Positions 1 to 10,095 of a stretch of 64,000 bases of DNA are shown piece by piece. This DNA comes from Bradyrhizobium roseum (GTDB lineage: Bacteria > Pseudomonadota > Alphaproteobacteria > Rhizobiales > Xanthobacteraceae). How positions within the stretch are numbered: position 1 is the first letter of the stretch; each line of letters opens with the position of its first letter. The stretch lies in contig NZ_CP129212.1 in assembly GCF_030413175.1 (NCBI RefSeq), positions 3,286,001 to 3,350,000 of the forward strand, read 5' to 3'. The notes beneath the pieces were generated by a model, which worked only from the letters and a program-made list of their open reading frames with translations, did not search any database and was not told the origin of the DNA. A program made the position numbers and the translations under genes.

Positions 1-713
1 TTCGCCGAGCCGATGGCGTCGCGGAACGGGCCGTAGAAGGCGCTAGCATATTTCGCCGCATAGGCCATGATCTGCACGTCGAGAAAACCTGCCTCGTCCA
101 GCGCTTCGCGGATCGCGCCGACGCGGCCGTCCATCATGTCCGACGGCGCGATCACGTCGCAGCCGGCTTCGGCCTGGGTCAGCGCCTGCCGCACCAGCAC
201 CGCCACCGTCTCGTCGTTGAGGATCTTGCCGTCCTCGATCAGCCCGTCATGGCCATGGCTGGTGAAGGGATCGAGCGCCACGTCGCAGAGCACGCCGATC
301 TCAGGAAATTCCTTCTTGATCGCACGCACCGACTGGCAGACCAGGTTGTTCGGGTTGAGCGCCTCGGAACCGGTTTCGTCGCGCAGGGACGCCTCGGTAT
401 AGGGGAACAGCGCGATGCAGGGGATATCGAGCTTCATCGCCCGCTCGGCGTCGCGCACCGCCTGATCGACGGTGAGGCGGTCGACGCCGGGCATCGAGGC
501 GACCGGCGTGCGCGTGTTGTTGCCGTCGACCACGAAGATCGGCCAGATCAGGTCGTTGGTGGTCAGCACGTTTTCCCGCACCAGCCGCCGCGCCCATTCC
601 GACTTGCGATTGCGCCGGGGGCGGATCGCCAGGTCCAGCGAGGTAGAGGCGAGGGTGGTCTGCCGCCGCGGTGTGTCGCGCATTTCGATCGGACGCCCGA
701 ATTTGATCGCCAT
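1..713 (-). CDS. hemB: Porphobilinogen synthase (partial, C-terminus off the left edge)
   Basis: 5-aminolevulinate dehydratase condenses two 5-aminolevulinate molecules into porphobilinogen in cytoplasmic tetrapyrrole synthesis. About 237 codons are present; the last part lies outside the window. The metal loop reads DVALDPFTSHGHDG, where zinc enzymes have three cysteines; the alanine/aspartate replacements mark the magnesium-type enzyme known from Bradyrhizobium. The Schiff-base lysine lies in AYAAKYAS at about residue 221, followed by the family motif FYGPFRDA. The ATG at 713 has AGGAG about 10 nt upstream; an in-frame ATG at 683 is a less likely start. It is divergent from the next gene. 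Confidence 0.95.
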   Translation of the reverse strand, partial: MAIKFGRPIEMRDTPRRQTTLASTSLDLAIRPRRNRKSEWARRLVRENVLTTNDLIWPIFVVDGNNTRTPVASMPGVDRLTVDQAVRDAERAMKLDIPCIALFPYTEASLRDETGSEALNPNNLVCQSVRAIKKEFPEIGVLCDVALDPFTSHGHDGLIEDGKILNDETVAVLVRQALTQAEAGCDVIAPSDMMDGRVGAIREALDEAGFLDVQIMAYAAKYASAFYGPFRDAIGSA

Positions 714-929
714 GGATGGGGTGCTCCTGATGCGCGGGTCAGTTTTGATTTGTTCCAGTTCTAGCACCTTGCGGCGCTGCCGTCACCGAGCCTTGGCCAT
801 CTCATCGGCAATTGATTTTGCCGCCCCGGCGGGCCAAGACAGGCCATGAGACCACCGAACCACGCATCGTCCTCCATGCCGAGGCCGCCCCCAAGACCCA
901 GCCCCCGGCCGAGCCCAAGGCCGACGTCG

Positions 930-1388
930 ATGTCCGACGCCTCGCGGGATCAGGGGCGCGACAATGCGATGTCGATGGCGGCGATGTCGTCGGAGCGGAT
1001 CGAGCCCGACGAAAATGTGTGGACGCGCCGCCTGGTCATGTTCCTGCGCGTCATGGCGATGATCTCGATCGTGAAGGGCCTGTTCCATTGGGCGCAGGTG
1101 ACAGGGTTCATCGGCGGCGAGGAAGAGGCGTTCGAGAACCAGTCGATGGCCTGGCAGACCGCCACCGTCTATTTCGCCGTGATCGAACTCGTCGGTGCGG
1201 TTGGTCTGTGGCTTGCGACGCCCTGGGGCGCCGTGGTTTGGCTCACCACGGTCGTCTCGATGGCGGTGATCGAATTGATGTTTCCCGGCATCTATGGCGG
1301 CAGCCTCACGGTGGTGGGATTCGAGGCCTTGATGCTGGCGGCCTATCTGGCGCTCGCCTGGATGGCCGCGCGCGAACGGCCGCCGTAG
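930..1388 (+). CDS. Four-helix membrane protein, DUF6163-like
   Basis: A small inner-membrane protein of about 152 residues with a charged N-terminus and four predicted transmembrane helices (roughly residues 35-58, 75-95, 100-122 and 127-147). It resembles the uncharacterised DUF6163 family found next to hemB in Bradyrhizobium relatives; the family name is from memory. The frame is open from an ATG at 846, but that extension is an unlikely Pro/Arg/Ser-rich stretch, so the ATG at 930 is preferred; 969 is also possible. No catalytic motif is visible. Function unknown. Confidence 0.75.
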   Translation: MSDASRDQGRDNAMSMAAMSSERIEPDENVWTRRLVMFLRVMAMISIVKGLFHWAQVTGFIGGEEEAFENQSMAWQTATVYFAVIELVGAVGLWLATPWGAVVWLTTVVSMAVIELMFPGIYGGSLTVVGFEALMLAAYLALAWMAARERPP

Positions 1389-1839
1389 ATATTCTGTCGA
1401 CCTCGCAGAGCGGCGAGGGGGGCCGAGCGACCGTACTTATTCAACGCGTCAGTTTCCCGCCATAATTTACCTGCGTGGAGAAATTGCCACGCGATCCCGG
1501 ATTATTTTCGCAAATCTTTCCGGGTCCGATTCAATCACCGTTAAGGGCCGTAAACGGTTTAACCACACACCTTACGCGAGCGTTTCGATTTCAGACGGAC
1601 CTGTTTCCGAATGCGACAGGGGCCGCACACGAAGCGTGAACATCGGCCGCCCACCGTCAATGAAATATTGCAAAAAGCATTGATCCAAGAGGCTTAATCG
1701 ACAATTCACTCTGTTAAATTCATGATCTCTTTATTCTCTTATTTAAGCGGATGTTCAAACCGCCCCCTTAAGTTGAACCTATCAGGCGGGACAGAAGTTT
1801 CGTCGAAATAAGTCGAAAAACGACGACAGGGGAAGTGTC
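1389..1839. other. Non-coding 451-base upstream region of ldtR
   Basis: No convincing gene. The part from about 1655 to 1760 is clearly AT-richer than its surroundings, as expected for a promoter region serving ldtR. A partial dyad, with CCGT and ACGG flanked by GTTAA and TTAAC, lies near 1540-1565. I could not choose a unique -35/-10 pair. The long leader may carry regulation, but no known riboswitch motif is recognisable. Confidence 0.5.
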
Positions 1840-2352
1840 ATGATCAAAGCCGTTGCAACGGCGGTGGAAACCGCCGAGCGCGCTCCCGGAGCTCCGGTAC
1901 AGCCGCTCTATCTGGAAGCGCTGACGTTGGTGGAGCGCCTGCACCGTCGTCTGCTCGACGTTATCAAGGACGAATTCGATCGCCGCGGCCGCGCCGACAT
2001 CAACTCGGTGCAGGCACTGCTGCTCTATAACATCGGCGACAAGGAACTGACCGCGGGCGAACTGCGCACACGCGGTTACTACCTCGGCTCCAACGTGTCC
2101 TATAATCTGAAGAAGCTCGTCGAGCTCGGCTTCCTCGATCATCAGCGCTCCCGCGTCGATCGCCGCTCGGTCCGCATCCGCCTGACGGCGCAGGGCCAGG
2201 AAATCCGCAAGATCGTCGACGCGCTCTACCAGAAGCACGTCAAGACGGTGGAGCAGGTCGGCGGCATCTCCAACGAGGAGTTCGCGACACTGAACAAGTC
2301 GCTGCACCGCCTTGAGCGCTTCTGGACCGACCAGATCCTGTATCGGCTCTGA
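1840..2352 (+). CDS. ldtR: MarR-family winged-helix regulator LdtR
   Basis: A 170-residue MarR-type DNA-binding protein. The central winged helix (about residues 60-125) includes a recognition segment around YYLGSNVSYNLKKLVELG and a wing rich in Arg/Asp (QRSRVDRRSVRIRL). It matches LdtR, first described in Liberibacter and Rhizobiales, where it controls an L,D-transpeptidase and osmotic-stress genes; that role is family knowledge, and no transpeptidase gene lies nearby. The ATG follows an AGGGGAAG ribosome-binding site. A strong terminator follows the gene, so it is probably monocistronic. Confidence 0.88.
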   Translation: MIKAVATAVETAERAPGAPVQPLYLEALTLVERLHRRLLDVIKDEFDRRGRADINSVQALLLYNIGDKELTAGELRTRGYYLGSNVSYNLKKLVELGFLDHQRSRVDRRSVRIRLTAQGQEIRKIVDALYQKHVKTVEQVGGISNEEFATLNKSLHRLERFWTDQILYRL

Positions 2353-2500
2353 AAACGACGCGGCGTTTTCGGGCGACGCGGACGCCGATTCGCGCAACGA
2401 AAACGCGCCAAAACTCTTCCGCTCGCGGTCAAGCCGGCCATCTGAGAAGACCGGCAGCCAACAGCAGTTAAAGGTACTGGCAAGGCAGTAAGCCCTGCTG

Positions 2501-2547
2501 AAAGCGCATCGGCTCCGGTGTTCCGGGGCTGGTGCGCTTTGTTTTTT
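2501..2547 (+). terminator. Rho-independent terminator after ldtR
   Basis: A long hairpin: AAAGCGCATCGGCTCCGG pairs with CCGGGGCTGGTGCGCTTT around a TGTT loop, with three mismatches or wobbles, followed by GTTTTTT. It lies about 150 bases after ldtR and before the next small gene. Confidence 0.85.
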
Positions 2548-2627
2548 GCGGCGAACGGCCCGGTTTACCGGGATGGAACCTTGTCGGACCTCGCGCATTG
2601 TTGAGCTTGTCACAGAACAGGTGAAGC

Positions 2628-2852
2628 ATGCTGGCCGAGCGGGGAATCCAGGTACTGAACTTCGAGGTGGTGAGCGACGCCTACGCCATTGCGTCGAACT
2701 ACCTGCACAAGACCGGCGCCATCGCTGATAGCCCCGCTCCGGACAAACGGCTGCTCGAGATCATCGCGAAGATGGTTCAGCACGGCGAATTCAACACGAT
2801 CCGGCTCGCCAACAAGGCGATCTCCGAATTTGAAGCCCAGACGGCGGCCTGA
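2628..2852 (+). CDS. Conserved small protein of unknown function (74 aa)
   Basis: A 74-residue soluble, mostly helical protein with no signal peptide, cysteine or transmembrane segment. The ATG follows an ACAGGTGAAGC sequence that can serve as ribosome-binding site. It lies 30 bases before another small gene on the same strand, with RBS-like spacing, so the two probably form an operon. I do not recognise a domain; similar short proteins occur in Bradyrhizobium as hypotheticals. The amino-acid composition is ordinary and supports real coding. Confidence 0.7.
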   Translation: MLAERGIQVLNFEVVSDAYAIASNYLHKTGAIADSPAPDKRLLEIIAKMVQHGEFNTIRLANKAISEFEAQTAA

Positions 2853-2882
2853 CCGCATCATCCGCATTCCCAGGAGAAGACC

Positions 2883-3104
2883 ATGGAAGCCGCGATCGAC
2901 CGCATCATGCAGACGTACGACCTGCTCGTGAACCGCACCGCAGCCGCCAGCGATGAGGCGCGCGGCAAGGTGACCGAATATCTGACCACGCTGGTGGAAG
3001 CAGGCGAGAAGGATACCCATCGGCTCACCGTGTGCGGGCTGACCTATCTGCGCCAGCTCGACGGCAGCAGCGATCCGGTGAAGGCAGGGTTCACGGGGCT
3101 GTAA
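2883..3104 (+). CDS. Conserved small protein of unknown function (73 aa)
   Basis: A 73-residue helical protein beginning MEAAIDRIMQTYD, preceded by a CCAGGAGAAGACC ribosome-binding site about 7 nt from the ATG, which fixes the start. It follows the 74-codon gene by 30 bases and is likely co-transcribed with it. No known motif, membrane segment or signal peptide is visible. Function unknown. Confidence 0.75.
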   Translation: MEAAIDRIMQTYDLLVNRTAAASDEARGKVTEYLTTLVEAGEKDTHRLTVCGLTYLRQLDGSSDPVKAGFTGL

Positions 3105-3446
3105 GGCGGTTTGCCAGCGTGTCGATCGCGATGGCGGTGCTGGCGGCACAACACAACTAGCGGCCTTCAATCCTCGCACCCCTGGTCCGATTCCGGTTGG
3201 CGATTACGGCCTCGTATCTGATCGCCTTTGCGGCGGTCTGGAGTGGCGTGCCTCTAACCCTGCAGCGAGCGGTTCGAACTGGCCCTGCGTTCGCGCCCCC
3301 GTCAGCAAAACCCGTCACCGTCTGTAATAAAAGGTGGCTTTGATGGGGTCTGTTCGCTCTACCCATCCTGCGGGATGATTGCCTCGCGGTGCGGGCAGTG
3401 ACAGTCTCGGGCCAACAACACGCAATCAACAAAACGAGGAAACCTC
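3105..3446. other. Non-coding 342-base gap before the glutathione transferase gene
   Basis: No ORF with convincing coding character. The 3' end holds the ACGAGG ribosome-binding site of the next gene. A short complementary pair (CATCCTGCGGGATG, around 3363-3376) forms a small hairpin without a T-run. Nothing else recognised. Confidence 0.4.
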
Positions 3447-4070
3447 ATGCTGACGCTTCATCACCTCAACGACTCCCGTTCGCAGCGAATTCTGTGGCTG
3501 CTGGAGGAGCTGGGCACGCCTTACGAGATGAAGCGCTATCAGCGCGACGGCGAGACGCGGCTGGCGCCGCCGGAGCTGAAGCAGGTCCATCCGCTCGGCA
3601 AATCGCCAGTCATTACGGACGGCGACACAACGATCGCCGAATCCGGCGCCATCGTCGATTACATCATCCGCCGCTACGGCAAGGGCGCGATGATGCCGGC
3701 GCAGGATGGCGCGGACTACGAGGCCTATAACGAATGGCTGCATTACTCGGAGGGCTCGGCGATGCTGCCGCTGATGCTGAACCTCTATGTGTCCCGGCTG
3801 AAAGAGGCCGGCGCTCCGCTGCATCCCCGCATCGACAGCGAACTGGCCAACCATCTCGGCTATGTCGACGCCGCGCTGAAGGACCGGGAGTTCTTCGTCG
3901 GGCCGGCGCTGACCGGCGCCGATATCCAGATGAGCTTCGTCGGCGAGATGGCCAAAGTGTTTGGCAAGCTCACCCCATACCCGAACCTCGCGGCCTGGCT
4001 GGGACGGATGCACGCCCGGCCGGCGTTCAAGCGGTCGCTGGAGAAGGGCGGGGCGTACAGGTTCGCCTAA
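3447..4070 (+). CDS. Glutathione S-transferase family protein
   Basis: A cytoplasmic 207-residue protein with the two-part GST layout: an N-terminal thioredoxin fold (residues 1-80, with HPLGKSPVITDGD and the glutathione-contacting ESGAIVDYI) and a helical C-terminal domain (about 90-205) ending in a PYPNLAAWLGRMHARPAFK segment typical of bacterial GSTs. The likely catalytic contact is a serine in the first loop (NDSRSQRILW). Substrate unknown; the family detoxifies electrophiles or peroxides. Start supported by ACGAGGAAACC upstream. Confidence 0.88.
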   Translation: MLTLHHLNDSRSQRILWLLEELGTPYEMKRYQRDGETRLAPPELKQVHPLGKSPVITDGDTTIAESGAIVDYIIRRYGKGAMMPAQDGADYEAYNEWLHYSEGSAMLPLMLNLYVSRLKEAGAPLHPRIDSELANHLGYVDAALKDREFFVGPALTGADIQMSFVGEMAKVFGKLTPYPNLAAWLGRMHARPAFKRSLEKGGAYRFA

Positions 4071-4373
4071 CTCACCGATAACTCTCCGTCGCCACGGGCT
4101 GGACCGGGGCCTATACCCCGCGGCCGTGGAGGGGTACGCTGGCGGACGCCTTCTTCGCCCAACGAGCTTCGGTGGCTATGGGCCCCGGGTCACGCCCGGG
4201 GCGACGAGGTCGGCCCTTCCTTCCCACCATATCTGGCATAAATACCAGCCCTGTACCGCAAGCGCTTGGCCAATTCCGGGCGATGTGGTATCTCGCAGGC
4301 GCTTCTTTCGACCGCCACACATAGCCGACCGCTTTGTCCCTAGGGGCTTGCGGCGGTGGAGATATTTCGCCCC
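4071..4373. other. Non-coding 303-base leader region of glyA
   Basis: No coding signal. It contains a perfect 7-bp hairpin, CCCCGGG-TCACG-CCCGGGG, at 4183-4201 without a U-tract. No conserved core of the glycine riboswitch is recognisable. Several short GC-rich complementary stretches could fold, but none is diagnostic. Confidence 0.45.
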
Positions 4374-5681
<1,308 letters not shown>

Positions 5682-5692
5682 GGTCGCATTGG

Positions 5693-6175
5693 ATGCGTTG
5701 TCCCAGCTGCAACAGTCTCGATACGCAGGTGAAGGACTCGCGTCCGACCGAGGATTCGGCCGTGATCCGGCGGCGGCGGGTGTGTATCGCCTGCAACTTC
5801 CGTTTCACGACGTTCGAGCGGGTGCAGTTGCGCGAGCTCACCGTGATCAAGCGCAACGGCCGCCGGGTGCCGTTCGACCGCGACAAGCTGGTCCGCTCTC
5901 TGCAAATATCCTTGCGCAAGCGCCCGGTCGATCCTGAAAGGGTCGAAAAAATGGTTTCCGCGATCGTGCGCGAGCTCGAAAGCGGCGGTGAGGCGGAGGT
6001 TTCCTCGGAGATGATCGGCGAGATCGTGATGGAGCATCTGCGTCAGCTCGACGACGTCGCCTATGTCCGCTTCGCCTCGGTCTACCGCAATTTCCGCGAA
6101 GCCAAGGATTTTGAAGCCGTGCTCGGCGAGCTCTCTGCAGAAGACGCCGCGCGGGTCGCCACGTTGCCCAAATGA
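5693..6175 (+). CDS. nrdR: Transcriptional repressor NrdR
   Basis: A 160-residue regulator of ribonucleotide reductase genes. The N-terminal zinc ribbon has CPSC (residues 3-6) and CIAC with the FTTFER motif; an ATP-cone domain follows (about 49-139) with [16 protein letters not shown]. In the family, nucleotide binding to the cone sets DNA binding at NrdR boxes. It lies between glyA and ribD as in many Rhizobiales; its stop overlaps the ribD start (ATGA), suggesting translational coupling. Confidence 0.97.
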   Translation: MRCPSCNSLDTQVKDSRPTEDSAVIRRRRVCIACNFRFTTFERVQLRELTVIKRNGRRVPFDRDKLVRSLQISLRKRPVDPERVEKMVSAIVRELESGGEAEVSSEMIGEIVMEHLRQLDDVAYVRFASVYRNFREAKDFEAVLGELSAEDAARVATLPK

Positions 6176-7323
6176 TCTTCCGCATTCTGGAAGACCAGTA
6201 CGGGCAGAAGCTGAAAGACGCCAAAGCGGCGGACCAGCGCTTCATGCAGCTGGCACTGTTGCTCGGCCGGCGTGGACTGGGGCGTACCTGGCCGAACCCG
6301 GCGGTTGGTGCGGTCGTGGTCAAGGACGGCGTGATCGTCGGCCGCGGCTGGACGCAGCCCGGTGGGCGCCCGCATGCCGAGCCCCAGGCGCTGCGGCGGG
6401 CCGGAGAGGCCGCGCGGGGCGCTACGCTCTATGTGACGCTGGAGCCCTGTTCGCATTTCGGCAAATCGCCGCCGTGTGTCGATGCGGTGATCGCCTCGGG
6501 CATTGCGCGCGTCGTGTCGGCGGTCGAAGATCCCAATCCGGAGGTCGGCGGGCAGGGCCACGCCAGACTTCGCGCCGCCGGTATTACGGTCGATGTCGGC
6601 CTTTGTGCCACGGAAGCGACCCATGATCACGCCGGACACTTCCGCCGCATCCGCGACAAGCGCCCGCACGTGATCCTGAAGCTCGCGGTCTCCGCCGACG
6701 ACAAGATCGGCGCCGCCGGCCACACGCCGGTCACGATCACGGGCGAGCCGGCGAGGACGCGGGTCCATCAATTGCGCGCGCAATGCGACGCCATCCTGGT
6801 CGGCATCGGCACGGTGCTGGCGGACGATCCGGTTCTGACCTGCCGCCTGCCGGGGATGGAGGCGCGCTCGCCGGTCCGGGTGGTGCTGGATCGGGCGCTG
6901 CGGCTGCCAGGCGACAGCCAACTGGTTCATTCCGCCCGCCAGACGCCGCTCTGGGTGATGACGTCGGATTTCGCCGAAGCGCCCGCGGCCATGAAACTGG
7001 GCGCGGCCGGCGCGCAGGTGATGCGTGTGGCGACGACCGCGCAGCCCCCGGGGCTCGATCTGCCGGCGGTGCTGCATGCGTTGTCCGATAAGGGCATCAC
7101 CCGGCTGATGGTGGAGGGCGGCTCACGGGTCGCCGCATCCTTTGTCGCCGCGGACCTGGTCGATGAAATCTGGCTGCTGCGCGGGCCTGACGAGATCGGG
7201 GCGGACGGCATTCCCGCGCTGGACGCATTGCCGCTGTCGTCTCTCACCGGGTCGCCTGCCTTCAAGACACGTGCTAGCGAAAACCTCGGCAAAGATATTC
7301 TTACCGTTTACGGGCGGGCCTGA
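6172..7323 (+). CDS. ribD: Bifunctional riboflavin deaminase/reductase RibD
   Basis: Catalyses the second and third steps of riboflavin synthesis: deamination of the pyrimidine and NADPH reduction of the ribosyl side chain. The N-terminal deaminase (residues 20-150) has zinc motif HAEPQAL and [12 protein letters not shown]; the C-terminal reductase (about 160-383) has [12 protein letters not shown], the [19 protein letters not shown] segment and [11 protein letters not shown]. The length of 383 residues is usual. ATGA overlap with nrdR and a one-base overlap with ribE show a tight operon. An ATG at 6244 would shorten the N-terminus but lose the overlap. Confidence 0.97.
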   Translation: MIFRILEDQYGQKLKDAKAADQRFMQLALLLGRRGLGRTWPNPAVGAVVVKDGVIVGRGWTQPGGRPHAEPQALRRAGEAARGATLYVTLEPCSHFGKSPPCVDAVIASGIARVVSAVEDPNPEVGGQGHARLRAAGITVDVGLCATEATHDHAGHFRRIRDKRPHVILKLAVSADDKIGAAGHTPVTITGEPARTRVHQLRAQCDAILVGIGTVLADDPVLTCRLPGMEARSPVRVVLDRALRLPGDSQLVHSARQTPLWVMTSDFAEAPAAMKLGAAGAQVMRVATTAQPPGLDLPAVLHALSDKGITRLMVEGGSRVAASFVAADLVDEIWLLRGPDEIGADGIPALDALPLSSLTGSPAFKTRASENLGKDILTVYGRA

Positions 7324-7931
7324 TGTTTACCGGAATTGTCACCGATGTCGGCGAGATCGCGAGCCTGACGCCAACGGCGCAGGGCCAGTTGCACCGCCTG
7401 CGCATCGCCTGCCGCTACGACCAGGCCACCATCGCCGATGGTGCGTCGATCGCCTGCAATGGCGTCTGCCTGACGGTGGTCGGTTCCGGTGTCGAAGGCG
7501 GCAGGACCTGGTTCGACGTCGATGCCGCCGCAGAAACCCTCGGCATGACGACCGCAAAGCACTGGGCCGAGGGGACAAGACTCAACCTTGAACGCGCGCT
7601 GAAGATCGGCGACGAACTCGGCGGCCATATTGTCGCGGGCCATGCCGACGGCATTGCGACCATCGTCAAGCGTGACGATCTGCCTGACATGGCGCGATTC
7701 GAACTGCGCACCGCGCGAGAGCTGGCGCGCTTTATCGCCGCCAAGGGCTCGGTGACGCTGGATGGCGTGTCGCTGACGGTGAATACGGTCGAAGATGTCA
7801 CGTTTTCGGTGCTGATCATCCCGCACACGCTCAGCGTGACCACATTGAACGGCTGGCGCGGCGGTAGCGAGGTCAATATCGAGGTCGACCTGATGGCCCG
7901 ATACGCGGCGCGGCTGTCGGAAATGAAGTGA
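7323..7931 (+). CDS. ribE: Riboflavin synthase, alpha subunit
   Basis: Dismutates two 6,7-dimethyl-8-ribityllumazine molecules to riboflavin. The 202-residue protein shows the internal duplication of the family: [12 protein letters not shown] at the start of the first barrel, with SIACNGVCLTVV, and the second barrel with GHIVAGHADGIA and GSVTLDGVSLTVN. It overlaps ribD by one base. ribH follows after a gap of 187 bases that holds a palindromic repeat rather than the direct junction often seen. Confidence 0.97.
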   Translation: MFTGIVTDVGEIASLTPTAQGQLHRLRIACRYDQATIADGASIACNGVCLTVVGSGVEGGRTWFDVDAAAETLGMTTAKHWAEGTRLNLERALKIGDELGGHIVAGHADGIATIVKRDDLPDMARFELRTARELARFIAAKGSVTLDGVSLTVNTVEDVTFSVLIIPHTLSVTTLNGWRGGSEVNIEVDLMARYAARLSEMK

Positions 7932-7965
7932 CAGGGTAACAAGCGGCGCTTAAAACGCCCGCCAC

Positions 7966-8095
7966 CCCCTCTCGGTGAGGAGGCGGCCCTCGCGCCGTCT
8001 CGAGCCATGAGGCCCTGATATCGCCATCCTTCGAGACGCGGCCGATTGGCCGTTCCTCCAGCAATAACGGCGAAGCCGTTATGCAGGGATGAGGA
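7966..8095. repeat. Dispersed palindromic repeat, family A, copy 1
   Basis: About 130 bases related to the elements at 39331 and 52909. It shares the GGTGAGGAGGCG left end, CGCCGTCTCGAGCCATGAGGCC, and CATCCTTCGAGACGCGGCC, and ends in GGATGAGG. This copy has a diverged right arm with an extra small hairpin (AACGGC-GAA-GCCGTT at about 8067-8081). It lies between ribE and ribH. Its right end touches an upstream in-frame ATG of ribH, so ribH annotations beginning there would include repeat sequence. Confidence 0.75.
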
Positions 8096-8118
8096 CCGAG
8101 CAAGACGGAAGAGAGCAG

Positions 8119-8610
8119 ATGGCAGACGCACGGCGCGCACCGCTGAAGGACCAGACCGACATCTCAGGCGCGCGCGCGCTGATTGTCGAGGCGCGGTTCT
8201 ACGACGACATTCAGGATGCGCTGCTGGAAGGCGCGGTTGCCGAGCTCAAGGCGGCCGGTGTGACGCATGACCTCATCACGGTGCCGGGCGCGCTGGAAAT
8301 TCCGGCCGCCATCGCCATCGCGCTCGATGCTGCTGAAAAGAACGGCAAGCCCTATGATGCGGCAATCGCACTCGGCTGCGTGGTGCGCGGCGATACCATC
8401 CACTTCGAAATCGTTTCGATCGAATCCTCGCGCGCGCTGATGGATCTGGCGGTCTCCAGAGGTTTCCCGCTCGGCAACGGCATCATCACGGTCAATACCG
8501 ATGCGCAGGCCTGGGCGAGGGCGCGTGCCAGCGAGTTGAACAAGGGTGGCGACGCCGCGCGCGCGGCGCTGGCGATGTTGCGGATCAAGCGGCGGCTGAC
8601 AAAGGCCTGA
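8119..8610 (+). CDS. ribH: 6,7-dimethyl-8-ribityllumazine synthase
   Basis: Condenses the ribityl-aminopyrimidine with 3,4-dihydroxy-2-butanone 4-phosphate, the penultimate riboflavin step. Motifs: [12 protein letters not shown] near the start, [12 protein letters not shown], and [16 protein letters not shown] with the catalytic histidine of the family. About 163 residues, as usual. Start: ATG 8119 with GGAAGAGAG upstream; the frame is also open from ATG 8089, but that start lies at the edge of the palindromic repeat. Its stop codon overlaps the nusB start. Confidence 0.96.
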   Translation: MADARRAPLKDQTDISGARALIVEARFYDDIQDALLEGAVAELKAAGVTHDLITVPGALEIPAAIAIALDAAEKNGKPYDAAIALGCVVRGDTIHFEIVSIESSRALMDLAVSRGFPLGNGIITVNTDAQAWARARASELNKGGDAARAALAMLRIKRRLTKA

Positions 8611-9107
8611 TGATGGCAGACAGCAAGAAGCCAGTGAAAAGTCCCGACAGGAAAGCCAACCGGCGCGGCGCGGCGCGGCTTGCCGCCGTGCAGGCGCTCT
8701 ACCAGATGGACATCGCAGGTGCGGGGATCAACGACATCTTTGCCGAGTTCGAAAGCCATTGGCTCGGCAATGAGGTCGAGGGCGACAAATATCTGCCGGC
8801 CGAGGCTGCGTTCTTCAAGGACGTGGTGGCCGGCGTGGTGCGCGACCAGGCCCAGCTCGATCCCCTGATCGACGACGCGCTGCAAAAGGGCTGGCCGCTG
8901 AAGCGGATCGACGCGATCTTGCGCGCGGTGCTGCGTGCCGGCTCGTATGAGCTGGAACACCGCAAGGACGTTCCGGGCCGCGTGGTCGTGTCCGAATATG
9001 TCGACGTCGCGCATGCCTTTGTGGAGAAGGACGAAACGGGCATGGTCAACGCCGTGCTCGACCAGATCGCGCGCCAGTTCCGCGCCGACGAGTTCGCGCG
9101 TGGCTAG
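8610..9107 (+). CDS. nusB: Transcription antitermination factor NusB
   Basis: A 165-residue all-helical RNA-binding protein that, with NusE/S10, recognises boxA in rRNA leaders and supports antitermination. Family segments are visible: RRGAARLAAVQALYQMDI at the N-terminus, RIDAILRAVLRAGSYEL, and VVSEYVDVAHAFVEKDETGMVNAVLD at the C-terminus. Two adjacent ATGs (8610 and 8613) are possible starts; the first overlaps the ribH stop. It ends inside the thiL start region (8-base overlap). The riboflavin-nusB-thiL order is widespread in alphaproteobacteria. Confidence 0.97.
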   Translation: MMADSKKPVKSPDRKANRRGAARLAAVQALYQMDIAGAGINDIFAEFESHWLGNEVEGDKYLPAEAAFFKDVVAGVVRDQAQLDPLIDDALQKGWPLKRIDAILRAVLRAGSYELEHRKDVPGRVVVSEYVDVAHAFVEKDETGMVNAVLDQIARQFRADEFARG

Positions 9108-10095
9108 CGGCAAACCCGCGTCCGGCGAGGACTCGCTGATCGCGCGCTACTTTCGGCCGCTCGCCACCGACCCCGGCGCCTTCGGCCTCGATGACGATGC
9201 CGCGGCGCTGAAGCCCGACGGTTCCGATATCGTGGTGACGACGGACGCCATCGTCGAGGGCGTGCATTTCCTGCCCGACGATCCTCCCGACACCGTCGCG
9301 CGCAAGGCGCTGCGGGTGAACCTCTCCGATCTCGCCGCGAAAGGGGCGATCCCGGCCGGTTTCGTGCTGACGCTGGCCTTGCGGCATGCCGACGAAGCCT
9401 GGCTGAAGCCGTTTGCGGCGGCGCTGGGCGAGGATGCCGCGCAGTTCGCCTGTCCGCTGCTGGGTGGGGATACCGTTTCGACGCCGGGCCCGCTGATGGT
9501 CTCGGTCACCGCGTTCGGCCGGGTGCCGCCGGGCAGGATGGTCCATCGCAACGGCGCAAAGGCGGGCGAGCGGGTGATGGTGACCGGCACGATCGGTGAC
9601 GCCGCGCTGGGTCTCGCCATCCTGCGTGGCGGAGAAGTGCACGCCGCGGCGACCGACAAGTCTGCCCGCGACGCACTGATCAGCCGCTATCGGGTGCCGC
9701 AGCCGCGCGTAGCCATGGCGAATATCGTTCGCGACCATGCCAGCGCATCGATGGATGTGTCGGACGGCCTGGCCGGCGACCTCGCCAAGCTCTGCGGCGT
9801 GTCCGGCGTGTCCGCGGTCATCGACTTGCCGTCGGTCCCGCTGTCGGGCGCGGCGAGGGACCTGGTGTCGCGCGGCATCGTCAGGCGTGAGATGCTGGTG
9901 GCTGGCGGCGATGATTACGAGATCCTGTGCACGTTGCCGGAGCATCGCGTCGAAACGTTCGTGCAATCTGCACGGGATGCCCGCATTGCGGTGAGTTCCA
10001 TCGGCACGGTGGTTGCGGGAAGCGAGGTGCCGAGGTTCGTCGATGCGAACGGCGCTGAAATCGCACTGCAACGGCTCTCTTACAGCCATTTTTGA
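9100..10095 (+). CDS. thiL: Thiamine-monophosphate kinase
   Basis: ATP-dependent phosphorylation of thiamine monophosphate to thiamine diphosphate. The N-terminal part has GEDSLIARYFRPL, then GLDDDAAALK and VVTTDAIVEGVHF, whose aspartates bind magnesium-nucleotide in the PurM/ThiL superfamily; MDVSDGLAGDLAKL and GGDDYEILCTLP are further signatures. About 331 residues. The start is taken as GTG 9100, overlapping nusB by 8 bases; the frame is open further upstream only as a nusB shadow. Last gene of the operon. Confidence 0.96.
   Translation: MASGKPASGEDSLIARYFRPLATDPGAFGLDDDAAALKPDGSDIVVTTDAIVEGVHFLPDDPPDTVARKALRVNLSDLAAKGAIPAGFVLTLALRHADEAWLKPFAAALGEDAAQFACPLLGGDTVSTPGPLMVSVTAFGRVPPGRMVHRNGAKAGERVMVTGTIGDAALGLAILRGGEVHAAATDKSARDALISRYRVPQPRVAMANIVRDHASASMDVSDGLAGDLAKLCGVSGVSAVIDLPSVPLSGAARDLVSRGIVRREMLVAGGDDYEILCTLPEHRVETFVQSARDARIAVSSIGTVVAGSEVPRFVDANGAEIALQRLSYSHF

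Noticed and set aside
1530..1570. CtrA or other dyad operator upstream of ldtR
   Set aside because: The TTAA halves do not have the N7 spacing of a CtrA box, and the CCGT/ACGG dyad is too imperfect to assign.
4071..4373. Glycine riboswitch before glyA
   Set aside because: No tandem aptamer core is recognisable; only a short GC-rich hairpin is seen.
7932..8118. FMN riboswitch before ribH
   Set aside because: The conserved FMN-aptamer boxes are absent; the gap is explained by a family A repeat.
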